A stretch of 64,000 bases of DNA, from NCBI GenBank assembly GCA_021292105.1, contig CM037874.1:23619534-23683533 (forward strand), written 5' to 3'. A program made the translations under genes and the position numbers. The stretch is from Anadara kagoshimensis. Lineage: Eukaryota; Mollusca; Bivalvia; Arcoida; Arcidae. Below, piece by piece: positions 1 to 11,929 of the stretch (positions are counted from its first letter, which is position 1; each line of letters begins with the position of its first letter). The notes under the pieces are model-generated. The model was not told the origin of the DNA and did not search any database. It was given only the letters and a program-made list of their open reading frames with translations.

Positions 1-340
1 TTGACAACAGTTGTAGCTACCAGACATACATCGTGATTTTTTTTTATAGTGCAGATTTTTTACGTTTATACTTTCAAAATAAATATTTATATGCATATTA
101 TGTTGTTTGTATATTTTAAAAATGCCGGCGTTGTAAATAGGTAGCTGATATTTTTATTTATTTATTTAATATTTTTGGGAGGAGGGACTGCAAAAATGGC
201 CCAATACACATTGATCATCGACAAGATTCTTCAGTCATATCAAGGTGATTAATTCTGGAATGGTAGAGGAAACCAGAGTATCTGGAGGAAACGACTGACC
301 TTTGGCAAGCGAACTGATAAACTTTCTCACAGTAGTATCT
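1..340. other. Intergenic, nothing recognised
   Basis: AT-rich sequence. I see no gene, RNA or repeat that I can support. Confidence 0.5.
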
Positions 341-407
341 GCACGAGTGGGATTCGAACCTATGTGGTGTGATCCGTAATTGCGCGCTTTAGACCACTCG
401 ACCCTCC
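341..407 (-). repeat. tRNA-like fragment (SINE head or tRNA pseudogene)
   Basis: Read on the minus strand it has an A-box-like GTCGAGTGGTCTAAAGCGC and a B-box GGTTCGAATCCCA at tRNA spacing. The would-be acceptor ends (GGAGGGT and CTCGTGC) do not pair, so it is probably a tRNA-derived SINE remnant rather than a working tRNA. A C-rich run follows on the plus strand. Confidence 0.5.
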
Positions 408-634
408 CCCCCCCCTTACAATTCGAGAACCATAAATTGAAAACAATATTAGAACTAAAACCAATGCTAAGGTAGGTATTGGATATATAGAGGATAAAGC
501 ATGGTGAAATCCATATCACATGCCGTATCTGCTCGAGACTCAAATATCAGGTCGAAGGCGCATATGTCATGTGGCTTGGTTTTTACGAATCATAAAATTT
601 AGTAAACAACATAAAAGTGTTTACATAATACGAT

Positions 635-735
635 AAGGGGTGTGATATTGAGTTTGCGATTTAGGGGTGTGAGAGTATAAGGGGTGCTATACAGGGGGTG
701 TAATATAAGGGGTGCGGTAAAGGGTGTGATATTCT
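635..735. repeat. Degenerate G-rich tandem repeat
   Basis: Several imperfect repeats of a motif like ataaggggtgtgatat occur within about 100 bases. The rest of 408-944 shows nothing else I recognise. Confidence 0.45.
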
Positions 736-944
736 TGTAGTTAGCATCAGTGTTGGCTATGTTGTTTGTTGCAATTGTATATCGCTGAAGGCCATATCAG
801 CAATTTTCCAGGGATTTGCAATTTAACATAGAAGGAAATTTGCAACTAAGGGATAAAAAAACTCACGTAGCAATGCAATCTATTAATAAAACTGCTGGTC
901 ATTTTAAATGAATGTTGAAAGATCAATACTGTACGTGTTGCGCG

Positions 945-1297
945 TGGGTTCATCATCAGTTGATAGAGTGTTCGCTCCGTAAGTGCGAGTCGTGGGTTCG
1001 AACCCTAACCGGGTCTGACCCAAGACTTGAAAGTGGGTAGTGACTATTCTTTCGCCAAGCACTCGGCATTACGAAATGAAAGTCACGGTTCTTCGGATGG
1101 GAACTTAAAATAAAAGAGGTCCCGTGTCATGGTGGGCTTGGCGCGCTAAAGAACCCTGCTGTATAATACAATCAGCGCAACGCACAGGCAAAATTTCTGC
1201 ACCTTCGCCTATAGCTGGCGACGTCTCGATATAAGTGAAATATTATTGACTGGGACGTTAAACACCATTACTCAACTCAACTCAACTCAACTCGTGG
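945..1297 (+). repeat. tRNA-derived SINE, type 1, near full length
   Basis: The head carries tRNA-like A and B boxes (B box GGGTTCGAACCCT near 992). A body follows with the landmarks ctgacccaagacttgaaa, cgccaagcactcggcat and cgcctatagctggcgacgtc. It ends in aaacaccattactcaactc with a short (ACTCA)n tail. The same body recurs at 44104 and 56284, and a 5'-truncated minus copy lies at 1690-1880, so this is a dispersed family. Retrotransposed by a partner LINE (general knowledge of SINEs). Confidence 0.8.
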
Positions 1298-1535
1298 GTT
1301 CATCCAAGTGTTTCTGATCTGCTTCATAACAGCGTAATAACACCTGCTTCAGACAACTTTTTATACTTGGCCATGACAACCAATAAAAGTCAAAAGTAAC
1401 GTAAATTCCTATAGTTCAGGTATACTGGTTGTGTATTAGCAATTCTACAAAGTTCAAATTTACTCGAAATAAAAAAAACATCACTATATATGTGTTACTT
1501 TATACTCGCAACAAGAGTCGTGTTTGTTTATTCTT

Positions 1536-1539
1536 CAAA

Positions 1540-1570
<31 letters not shown>

Positions 1571-1573
1571 ATT
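1536..1573. repeat. (AAAT)n microsatellite
   Basis: Uninterrupted aaat repeats followed by an A-rich stretch. Confidence 0.9.
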
Positions 1574-1689
1574 TAAGATTAAAAGAAAAAAAAGAAAAAA
1601 GATATACACGTTTTTGTAATAGAAAATCACACTTTGATTAAGAAGACTAAGTAAGCATTTAGACATGGCAACAACATTATGATACCCGT

Positions 1690-1880
1690 AGCTGAGTGAG
1701 TCGAGTAATGGTGTTTAACGCCCCAGTTAAGGATATTTAACTTATTTCAAGGCGTCACCAGCTGTAGGCGAAGATGCAGAAATATTGCAATGATGGCATT
1801 ATATATACACAGCAAGATTTTTTACCATTCCAAGCCAACCGTGAATCGTTTATTTTAAGAACTCACGGTGACTGATTTCA
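1690..1880 (-). repeat. SINE type 1, 5'-truncated
   Basis: The reverse complement of the 3' half of the SINE at 945: gagtaatggtgtttaac at 1702 is the inverse of its tail, followed by the cgtcacc-agctgtaggcgaag block. The tRNA head is absent. Confidence 0.7.
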
Positions 1881-4859
1881 GGCTATAAAGCGATTTTCCT
1901 CCAAATTGTAATTTTGATCTAATTTCTATATTGGCTGTTGGAACACATTTTAAAAATACAGTATCTATAAGATAAGCCAAAAATCCATTAACAATTTTAT
2001 AAAGATGGTCATTATTGGCATGTCGGTCTGTATTTTATTTATATTTAGGATAAACAAAATACCATATTGTTGACAATAAACAAGAAATTTATAAATATTA
2101 AAATCAACAAACTTGTTTTCAATCAGTTTCGATGTAACTGTGACCTCATGTGTCAAAATGAATATTGAGTAACGTAAATTAAATGACCCCGGTCACTATT
2201 TAATGCAATATCCATGTTAAAATTGACGTTACACATAATTTATAGATGTTAGACGATTGTTAAAAGTTTTTTGTTTTTATTAAGATATGTCCATTCATGG
2301 TGCGTTATTTCCGGGTTTTAAATGGTATGCGAGGTTAAATTATGAATTATTCTAGAAAAGTCGTATCACATTTATCGTACAAGTTAAGTTTTAACTTTTT
2401 AGAATATTTTAAAAATTTAAAAATTGTTATCCAATTGAAACATTAAGGGCTTTAAAATGAATCCCCGAAAGAAACATGATGAAAAATACAAAAATCAAGG
2501 CCTTTAAATTTGAATTAAACCAATGTGCGATTAGGTTTATTTATTTGTTTGAAAATAATAGAAAAGAAATGGTTCACAATTACCGTTTTGTAGTCTATCG
2601 GTGGCCATCTTGGATTCAAGGGAAGTTGATCTGTACAAACTTTAACCGGCTGTGCCGCCTAGAAACAGCCCACATTAGTAATTTCAGTGAATAAGATATA
2701 AAAAACGGTTGAAAAAACAAATTGACATAATTTATTCCTTGCTTTCTACTTTCTTCATTTTCAACCCTTTGTTGCCGATTTCCACAAATCCATCACTTGG
2801 AAGATGGCCACATTTTTACAACACGATAGTTTTTAAGAATACAACAAGGTTTCCCATGATACAAGATATGGCTTAAATGGAACAGCAAGTCAATTATGGT
2901 GTTTGTCAATATTGAGTTAACTTGTGTCTATTAATCAACAGCTCGTGTCAAACCAACGATTTACGGCTTTTAGTTATTGTATTGACAAAATGTTCCAATG
3001 TTTTGGTTGACACAGAACAATTATGCTTGATAGATGGATTGCATTAAATGTACCGAAAATTACATAACCCGTCTAGAAGCGATACTTAAGGATGACCGTC
3101 TATCGATAAAACTACCTAAAACACCATGTTCTGGGGTTCCTGTTGACATACCACTTGAACAAACCGTAAATGCAGATGATGCAGCATCACGCCTGACTGG
3201 TATTTCAGCATTCACTCAATCCGGATATGGATGATTACCCAGAGTGAATGTACTGCAATAGTAGGTTCTATTTTATTAATCTAAGGTGGGGATTAGCACA
3301 AAGATGTTAATCAAAGTCAGTCCATCACATTTGAAAAAGGAAACAAATACATTTATTCAACTATAATAACCTTTGACAGTTATATATGAAAACGGCAGAT
3401 TTATTATTATATCAATAGATCAAAACAATAATTAATGATGTGAAAGAAGTCATTCTCAGTTACGTAAAATACGGCGAAGAGAGTTATCATAAATTCAAAG
3501 ATGAATGTTTTGCAAACCATCAAGATTTAAGAAACCACTACATGAGCCTAGGAATAACTTGCATTTGGTTTCGCTAATGGCCGTTAAATTACAAGATAAA
3601 GGATAAAAAATAATAAAACTCCAATGCTGTTACAAACATTGATCAGAGAAAGTGTTTAAATATCCCTTCACTGCTGGATCACCACCTTCTCTGACTCAAA
3701 TTGATGATCCCATCTATAAAACGACCAAATAAAAAAATGGAAAATAAAGTTCAGTTTAGTACTGATTAAATTGACATTTATCTGGATCAAATCATAAAAT
3801 CATATTCTTACTTTCTTGATACTTTCGTGGGCATTGCCAAAATAATTCTTTGCACTACTAGTAGATGTAAATAGACCAAACAGAACATTTTGTGTGTGAC
3901 ATATATCCATTCATGGATTATGGATATCGAAAGAAAATTGAGGGGAGACGATTTTGGACCAGATACATTGGTGATAGCTACCTTAATACTTCTGTCAAGC
4001 ATTAAACTCAACCAAGTATTAATCATGCTTGCTTATCATACTTGTTATTTTTCTTGCATAGGGAATGACAGAACCAAATCTGTCTTGAAATTTTAAGAAA
4101 TCATCACACCGCATGTATTTCGCTCACGAAAGCAGGTGTTGTCATTTCTATTACAATGTTAACTTGAAGGCAGTCTGTGATGGTATAATCGATTTGCATT
4201 CTTCACATAAAGAGACTAACAATCGAATTGCCTTTCATGTTCATTATATTGAATCTTTTGTCAGATTCTCCAATAAAGTTCTGAGGTCAAATCTTAATGA
4301 TTTTGCGTTTACATTACTCCAACTCAATATTTTCATGTATATGGATAAATTCATGGATTCTGAAATTGACAGCAAAAATACTAGATAATATGTTGTATTG
4401 AAAAAAATCTTTAGATCTTAGATCTAAAATGTATGAAGCCCTTCTTGCTGTTTCCTACAGCTAAGGAAAGAAAAAATAAGACCCAATATATTTTAGAGAC
4501 TTATAACATCTTACACCGGTACAGTGTAAGAGAGAGATTTATCAACGAAGCTAAATTTATTTTGTCCAGAACGAGCTTTAGCGAGTTCTTGTCATCTGAG
4601 TTTGAAATTCCTTTGTCTTATACTGTTACTGGTGTAGGATTAATTTTTTTACAACATACAAGGGCCGTTCGACATGAAATATGTGTTTTGTTCCACAGCA
4701 CGATAACGCTTTGTAAGATTTCGTTGATGATGATATTCTTGAATAGCTTAATTTAATACCTTTCTAACATTATAAACACATGGACTCAGCTGCACAGTTT
4801 TATAATTGTCATTTCAAAAGAGACAGTTTCTGACCACTGTTGTAAAATGGTTGGAAAAC
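1881..4859. other. About 3 kb without a recognisable gene
   Basis: AT-rich. Only short open frames occur (for example 2476-2694, 3034-3234, 4113-4388, 4433-4756). None has a recognisable domain or splice framework. The stretch 3810-4760 has unusually many open frames for this base composition and could be an old element or a decayed gene, but I cannot assign it. Confidence 0.4.
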
Positions 4860-5835
4860 GGGTTGGGAATATTTAAGAAATTAGAACTTACATAAAAATT
4901 CGCATAAGTCATTCGATAATACAGATTTTAACTGAAATGTTGGAGGTTTATGGGACTGATACGATATCTTATGAGACAGTTTGTAGGTGGAAAAAAGGAA
5001 TTTCTGACTGAAATACAGTCCGCCAAAGATGCAGCAAAATCTGACCGACCTATGACTGTAACAAGCAATGAAAATGTCTCAAAAGTCAGGGAAATAATTA
5101 AAAGTGATGACAGATTCACAATCCGTGATATTACAAATGCTGTTGGCATATCGCCATCGCGGGTGCATTTCATTTTTGAAACATATTTTGAAAACACGAA
5201 AGATTTTTACCAAATGAGCCCGCATATATATTGACAGATGACCAAAAAAGGTCCAAAGCGTTAAGCAATTGCTCAAAATTTTCAAATTCAATTAAAGACA
5301 ATTTGCAAACATTGCTACTGGTGGCGAAACATGGATTCAATATTTCAAACCAATAAAAAACTTGGAAACAAAATATGGCTGGCTAAAGACGGTAGAAGGC
5401 TTGTAGTTGCCTATAGAAGCTTCAGGATAAAAAAGGATATCTATTGTACATTCCAGTGTCGAAAGACAAAAGTGTTACAAGTTAGTATTACCTGTGTCAG
5501 GATTTAAGCAAGTTCGTTTACTTCATGATAATGCTCCATAACATACATCTGGGCTTATGAAGCAATTATTGAAGTCAGTGACCGTCTTTCCACACACGCT
5601 ATACTCTCCAAATCTAGCCACATTCGACTATTTCCAACATGTATTTCTAAAGCTTAAACAAAATTCTTATATTGTCGTCGTCACAAGTTCCGACAAACCC
5701 TTGGCTCAGCCATCAGGTCTACCTAAAGCAGCGTACCGTCACGCATTTCAAAAATGGATCTGGATTTAGAGACTGGAATTGTGTATTTCAATCCGCGGAG
5801 AATACTTTGAAGGGATTTAATGTTCCTTTCACTGT
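4860..5835 (+). pseudogene. Degenerate mariner (Tc1/mariner, DD34D) transposase
   Basis: Stops and frameshifts interrupt a mariner-type transposase that can be followed along the plus strand. From 4938 comes the helix-turn-helix region (VYGTDTISYETVCRW, then TIRDITNAVGISPSRVHFIF near 5115-5178). The first catalytic block is TGGETWIQYF near 5322, then HDNAP near 5523. The SPNLATFDYF block near 5602-5635 follows and a C-terminal RHAFQKWI block lies near 5740. Mariner transposases cut and paste DNA at TA sites. Here the first catalytic Asp of the usual TGDETW block reads Gly, and there are in-frame stops, for example after 5234 and inside 5400-5420. I could not find a convincing pair of terminal inverted repeats. 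Clearly dead, and unrelated to its neighbours. Confidence 0.85.
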
Positions 5836-6890
5836 TTAAGTCAAATGCTATCGTACAGTACACATTACATATAGAACACCTCTCGTAAAACATGATTTGT
5901 ATATAAAGATTTGCATAAAATACTCGGTTTTTTTCTTAAAATGACGCAATCGATTTTTATTGACGTTATCTCGTAAAATGATTATGGCGTCATCAATTAA
6001 GTTTGTGCAAGTAATGGCGATGTTAGGAAAATGTTGGTCAGGAACAGTTATCTCACCCTAGTATGAGACAAGGAAATCACACATGATTTTCATGTCATAT
6101 TCGTGAAAAACCTGTCTTGCCAGACTACCTTTCGTATCAATTGGGACTAAAGAAAGTGATTACATAGTAGTAGAATGTTCTGTCAGTTCGTTGTATGGAT
6201 GCAAGAATTTGAATTTACAAAGCGCCAAGAAGGCAAGATTTGTGGTGATATTTCGTGACAAACATACCCATACAAATGAAAGTCTACTATTGTACTATAA
6301 AGAAACATGCTAATTGTAAAATTGTAGTATTTGATCCGTTATCAATAATATATATATGGACTTAATTTATCCCCACTTCATAAAATATATTTGAATAATT
6401 CACTAACACCACAAATGCGACTTATTCTAATTTTCGTATCGGTATGCAGGAGTTAGTTGTGTAAGAAACCATACAAATAATTCAAACAAAAGAAAAGTAT
6501 ATTTTCATCTTTTGAATCCATTTTTAAAAAAGATGGTATGCATATACGTTTTTATGCAACTTTTAAATATTAAAATTTTGTAAACAGCATAAGATAAATT
6601 TAGGTTGATATGAAACAAACTTGTACAAGTTGTAGGTTGATTTATTTTTATACAAATATTTCACCTATTTTGGAGCTTTTTACCTTTATGTCAGGTATTT
6701 TTGATCATTGTTTGATGGTAAAGTTATGAACACGTCATTGTATATGTATGTCTAAGACATTGATATGATTCAGCTAAATAGTATTTATTATTACAAGAAC
6801 TTTCTAGAAAAAACAGTTTGTTATTACTTTTTCTTTGAAATTGAAAACAATTTTTTGGGTGACGAAAATGTGTTTTTTATTTCAACAAAT
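5836..6890. other. Intergenic, upstream of secreted-peptide gene 1
   Basis: AT-rich with no supported feature until the TATA box of the next gene. Confidence 0.45.
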
Positions 6891-6893
6891 GAC

Positions 6894-6902
6894 TATAAAT
6901 AA
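6894..6902 (+). promoter_or_regulatory. TATA box of secreted-peptide gene 1
   Basis: tataaataa lies about 97 bases before a strong splice donor (CCAG|gtaagt, exon end 6990). Gene 2 has a TATA box at a similar distance from its own first donor, which supports this reading. The start of transcription would fall near 6925. Confidence 0.5.
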
Positions 6903-6924
6903 GACGTTTCTTTCAGACAATTTC

Positions 6925-6990
6925 ATAATTATTTGGATACTACCATCAAGCTATTGTTAAAAGCTCTTAAAGGTTTTACGTTTAATCCAG
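6925..6990 (+). other. Predicted non-coding first exon of secreted-peptide gene 1
   Basis: Bounded by the expected transcription start 30 bases after the TATA box and by the donor gtaagt at 6991. The matching acceptor is tttacag at 7789-7795, one base before the ATG, giving an 805-base intron. Inferred; the left boundary is approximate. Confidence 0.45.
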
Positions 6991-7796
6991 GTAAGTGAGT
7001 TATTACTATATATAATTATCTTTCAATCTTCATGTACTGTTGATGGCCTAGACAATTTAAAGTAATTCACTAATGGGATGGTTTAAAAGCATGTAGTCTA
7101 AAATATGATTCATAGATATCATTTGACAATAAACTTACAATCATACATTGCTAAAATTATTACAAATTACTGCTTAATAAAAATATATTGTGTATTAATC
7201 TATATAATATAGAATCGAAGCACTGTTTATTTTTACATAAATACAAAAAACATAAAAAGTCATATTGATACTATAGCTTTTATGCTCTCGACTTTGGACT
7301 GGTATTGGATACAGCGATAAATATAGATTAAAGAACATGTAAAGAAGTATTTTTTCAATATTGGTATTATATACTATATGAATATCACAATATCGAAAAT
7401 CGCAACAAAATTGATGACAACATGATGCTATTATGCAATAAGCGATTCATTTTAATAACTATCGATTTAATAAAGCTAAATTTGACATGCGGTATGGTCT
7501 CTTGTTTTGTGTTGATTTATAATACCGTTGTGATTTTGTATGTACATGAATGCACGTTTTAAACTATGTTAAGTGCACTATAGCATTTACATCTGTATAA
7601 CCAAACAATTGGAAAAAAATTGAAGCGGTCAGAAAAAGCCGCCATTTGCCTTGACCAGTCACGTGATTTCCCCCACATTATGTATGTGATACATATATTA
7701 AAACAAAAGTTTTAGACACCTTAGAAAATGTTTAATAATTTCATCAAATTGTTTAAAGAAATTATTTTCAACGTTTATAAACCCTCTATTTACAGG

Positions 7797-9093
7797 ATGA
7801 AGGCTGTGTTATTGGTTTCGATACTATCTTGTGTGTTCGGAATTACTAAAGCACAAAATCAACATGTATCAGGTATTTTTGTTTGTTTCTTCTTCTTTTA
7901 CTTCTTGTGTTTTGTCCTTCTTCGAATTATTATAATTATTATTATTATTAATGTTGCTAAATAAAATAAACAATCTATCTGACAGTTTTCTAGTATACCC
8001 TTATATTTAAGGTGAAATGATCTATGAAAATAGTCATAAAATAAATACTTATATTTTTGTAACTTTTATTGTTCCTTGACGTGAATGATTTATTTTTTTA
8101 AATTTTACAGGAGTTCTTGGAAGCGGGACATACCATGTGACAGATTCCCGATGGAATCGTCAAGATCGAAGTGATATGGTCAATCATCAAAGATTTGGTT
8201 GGCAAGACGGTGATGGTTCATGGCAAATGAGAGAATTCTATGGAAACAATAGAGGATTCGGAAGGGCATTTCCAGGTAAACATAGATTTTTTATAAATAA
8301 CACAGACGTTATATCCTGTCCAAATCATATAATGAAGGGTATAATTAAAAAACATATTGGTCAATGTTAAAATCACTATCCAAAAAAGGAAAGTAAAATC
8401 TTTGAAAATTATATTAAGTCAGTGAACATCACCAGGGAAGTGAGCCCTGGTGCTCCAGAAGGATACGTGCCTTCAGCCCAGCTGGCTATAAAACCACCTG
8501 TAAAATAATGGAAATTTATCACAATATGATAAAAAAAATACAGTTAGCTATTCAATGTAAGCATTCATTTATTTTGTCCATTGGGTCAACTGATATTCAT
8601 GTTAGGTCCATATACATCCCAGAATAATTTATTTCATTTTCAGCTAATAAACAGACCAGGAAAATAAACAGATTTGCCAATCTGTGAAAAGTCCTATACT
8701 ATTGTCTATTATAACTGAAAAGTAATATAGTTGTTTCTTTTACTAATATCAACATAAAGATATTTTCAAATTGAAATGGTCTGTTGGGTTTTGGAAATTA
8801 TCATGGACACTGTTTTATCATTTTATCAAGAAGTACGTGCATTATCAAATTTTACTTCGTGGTAAGATCAAAGTCGTGGCATTTTTTATATCAAATACTA
8901 GGAAGTACATCATTGCACATACTCAACGTAAAATGCAGCCCAATGGTTAAATTTTTCATTTTAGTTAGAAAATTATAAAATATGTTTTAAATTGTTAAAA
9001 ATAAATAAATGTATATGAAAACAACGATCGTAAATTCTCATTATAAATAAAATTGATTAATTCTCTTTTTATTTTATTTCAGGATTTTTCTAG
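7797..9093 (+). CDS. Small secreted peptide, paralog 1 (three coding exons)
   Basis: Coding exons are 7797-7872, 8111-8275 and 9083-9093. All junctions are AG|...|GT and phase 1, and together they give 83 residues and a TAG stop. Residues 1-19 are a typical signal peptide (hydrophobic LLVSILSCVFG ending GITKA), so the product is probably secreted as about 64 residues. The mature part starts QNQHVSG, has the core GVLGSGTYHV at residues 26-35, lacks cysteine, and is rich in Gly, Arg, Asn and aromatics (FYGNNRGFGRAFPGFF at the end). The third exon adds only the last three residues. I chose this ATG because a splice acceptor ends one base before it; an upstream in-frame ATG at 7728 lies in the predicted intron. 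The paralog at 16916-17628 on the other strand shares exon layout and core. I do not recognise the family. Extracellular matrix, shell, mucus or signalling roles are possible but unproven. Confidence 0.75.
8310..8505 (-). mobile_element. Penelope-like element 3' tail fragment in intron 2 of gene 1
   Basis: An inverted, diverged copy of the tail shared by many copies here (caccagggaagtgag...ggtgctcc...aagg). It sits inside intron 8276-9082 of the secreted-peptide gene. Confidence 0.6.
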
Positions 9094-9353
9094 CATCTGA
9101 GAACTTGTTAAAGCCATTCGTCACTTATTTCATCTAAGCTCAAGAAGTCATTCTTCATTCTCAATGCCATCCTAGTTGATAGTTTGAAGCCAGTCACCTT
9201 TCATTTTGTCATCGGAGTTCAAAGTTCAAGCATCGTAGCCAATCACCGCCATCCATTTCATTTGAAATAATTTTATCTGTATTTAAATATTGTAAATATT
9301 GTTATTTTGTTGTATTGTTATTATTCAGCATTTTGTTTGGTAAATAAATGATC

Positions 9354-9359
9354 AATAAA
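9354..9359 (+). terminator. Polyadenylation signal of secreted-peptide gene 1
   Basis: AATAAA about 260 bases after the stop codon, the only canonical signal followed by a T-rich stretch in this 3' region. Confidence 0.55.
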
Positions 9360-9513
9360 GTATATGTTGATTTTGTTATATTTAAAAAACGCTGTTTTTC
9401 TGTAAATAAATTTTAATAAGAAAACAAAATTTACGAAACACAATGTATCACCATTTGTTATACAGGAACGATATAAACATGTACAATGTTATATAGAAAT
9501 ATGTAACTGAATA

Positions 9514-9766
9514 ACACGTATAGGTAAACAGCATTGACCTGTCCGCTTGACCTTTGATTTTAATTTTCATTATGGACGAGTAAATTTAAGTAATAGGGAT
9601 AAGGCGTGTCTATTTCGTCTATATGATGTGAACACTAATCATGGGCAATGTCTATATGTATTAACTGTGAATCCTAACGTTACCTATGTATTGGATGGAC
9701 CCTCCTATATGAATATTCCTAATGAAAGGTCAAACGGACAGGTCAATGCTGTTTACCTATACGTGT
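9514..9766. mobile_element. 253-bp MITE with ~39-bp terminal inverted repeats (family M)
   Basis: The ends acacgtataggtaaacagca (9514) and tgctgtttacctatacgtgt (ending 9766) are exact inverse complements. The match continues inward through ttgacctgtccg-ttgaccttt with one mismatch. There is no transposase inside, so it is a non-autonomous DNA element. Related ends occur at 34092/34844, 45561/45793, 50353/51056, 57488/57724 and 61992/62696. Confidence 0.85.
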
Positions 9767-9779
9767 CAATCAGACACAA

Positions 9780-10860
9780 ATTACATCTCACTACAATAAC
9801 AGTCAAAATAAAAAAACAACACCCCAATCCATGTCCAAATCATAATCTCAAAGCAAAGTAAAAATCTTATTAAATCAAAAACCTAACGTAATAACCCATG
9901 ACAAAATTACAATCCAAAAGCAAAGTAAAAACTTCGAAAGTGACAAATTTGGTTACGCACCTAAACTTCCACCAGGAAAGTGAGACCGGAAGGGTAAGCA
10001 CCTCCTGTTTAGCTAGCTACAATCGCCACGTGTATGAAAGAAACATCTAACTATTTGATATCACAAATATATCGGGTAATTTTGAATAGAGAAACGTCAG
10101 ACTTATGAACAATATTGTGATGACGGCATTAACTTTTTGAGGGCCCTGATAAGCATAAGCTTGCAATATTTCTTGGTCAAAAATATATTTGTAAGCTGCT
10201 TGTTTCGTCATATAAAGTTCTTGTTTTTGGAACATTCTATACGATAACGTATTAATTGGTAAACAAATACGCCTCAAACAGAAGAAACAAATACATTTCT
10301 TTATAGAAAAAAGTTTTCAATAGAAATACTTCGAAGCAAGCTGCTAACACATAAACTGTTGACTCGGGGATATTGCAAATCTAGCCTTACCAAGGCAAAT
10401 AGATAAATGGTCGCCATCACAACATTGTTGAGATGTATAAAGTCTATGTTTTCAAAATTACCCTGGATATATTTGACGCCTAAGAGTTTGATGTTCCATT
10501 TACTCTCAATTTTAATAACATACGTTATGTGTTTAGCTAGCTTAACAAATATATTGCCTCTTAAAACATTTTGTTGATGCCACTTCAATATGATTCTTGG
10601 AGTCCGTATCGTGCTTGACAACATAATCAAAATCTCTGTTCAGAACAAGATTATTGTAGCTTTGCTTCTCTTTTAAAAATTGACCATAGACAATTCTTTT
10701 TGTTTTAGCTTTTCTCTAAATTAAGAAGAAGAGGTAGTGGTTATAGCGAAAAAGTCTAAGTTTTGTATACTTATTACACGAGATGAAGTATAAGGAGCAA
10801 GATGTAATTTTTTAAGAATGCACATTTGGTTGATACCAGATATAGAATAGACTTTATCTA
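9780..10860 (-). mobile_element. Penelope-like element, rearranged and decayed
   Basis: Minus-strand copy running from the tail (9780-10045) through the C-terminal reverse-transcriptase part (10050-10300). The upstream RT part at 10545-10860 can be compared with 27375-27690. Between them, 10325-10545 holds a second copy of the C-terminal part in the opposite direction (tgttgactcggggatattgc on plus), so the element is a mosaic with an internal inverted piece. No long open frame remains. Confidence 0.7.
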
Positions 10861-11199
10861 AATATGACGGAAGACCATCCTTGGCGACAGTTAAACTTTG
10901 TGTTATTAGATATTAACTACATTTAGATAAACCTGCTATCTATCTTTCATCAAATGATTTTTTGTACCCTTTAAGAATCCAATACAAGTAAGGAAAGACA
11001 AGTTCTTACTCCTTTATAGACATGGATTAGTATGTTTGTTTTTAATAATATTGATACCGAAACAACCATCTTTGGTAAAATTAAGTTCTGGTTTATTATT
11101 TAACAAACTATATAAATTGAAGCATATATTATCGGAAATTGTTACGTCTTGTTTTTTATAATGTCAATAACATTTACTTCTGAGTAATAATAACAAAAA

Positions 11200-11262
11200 C
11201 AACAACAACAATATAATAATAATAAAAATAATAATAATGATAATAATAATAATAATAATAAA
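11200..11262. repeat. (AAT)n-rich microsatellite
   Basis: Imperfect aac/aat/ata trinucleotide repeats. Confidence 0.8.
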
Positions 11263-11560
11263 TTAAATGCTTAAACACTATCAACAAATGGACATACAAT
11301 GGTAAAGTAGTTAGAACTGTAGATTGTTATATTTACATTGGGTTACTTATAAATTATAATTGAGAATTTAATTATTTACACATCAAGTAAGCAGAACAAG
11401 GTCGTACGCTCTTTTTCAGTTTCAAACAAAAAAGACATTGTATTTAAATATCGATTCACTGTTGTCACTTTTTGACTTTGACATATGTAGCCAGTGTTAT
11501 GTTTGCGAGTTAATAAAAAGGATTTATCTATCAATATTTCTAAATCTGTTTTATTTTGCA

Positions 11561-11823
11561 TCCTCCAGACGGTCGTTTCGGAATAAAATCCCTCATCAGT
11601 AGTGCTCGAGCCAAAAATTTGGCAATCCAAACATTTTAATGTTAAAATGAGAAAAAAGGACCAAAATGTATTTTACCAAATTCATGTTAGACAATACTTG
11701 AAACAATAATGCATTGCTTAGTTTTTTGAAAAAAATTTTAATTTAGGAAGAAGATTGTTTTGATAAACACTGTCCAAGTACTACCGATGAGGAATTGTAT
11801 TCCGAAACGGCCGTCTGGTAATG
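11561..11823. repeat. Inverted repeat with ~45-bp arms
   Basis: The left arm near 11561-11608 contains cagacggtcgtttcggaata and ctcatcagtagt. The right arm near 11776-11823 contains the inverse (actaccgatgag, tattccgaaacggccgtctg). About 165 bases lie between. It could be a small TIR element or an inverted duplication; I see no transposase. Confidence 0.65.
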
Positions 11824-11929
11824 TAAAATTAAAAATGGTATAACGTGTAATTTATCTAACAATATTATGTATTGCCTCCTAGGATAATGATATAATCGGG
11901 GATGCTTATCATACTTACATACTTTTTAT

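Noticed and set aside
341-407. Functional tRNA gene on minus
   Set aside because: Acceptor ends do not pair; a SINE head is more likely. The same applies to 12218-12301 and the units at 45165-45427 and 57078-57366.
3034-3234. 66-codon open frame on plus
   Set aside because: No recognisable domain, no splice or promoter context; length expected by chance.
7728-7796. Upstream in-frame ATG of secreted-peptide gene 1
   Set aside because: Lies in the predicted 5' UTR intron. The acceptor at 7795 and the paralog layout support the ATG at 7797.
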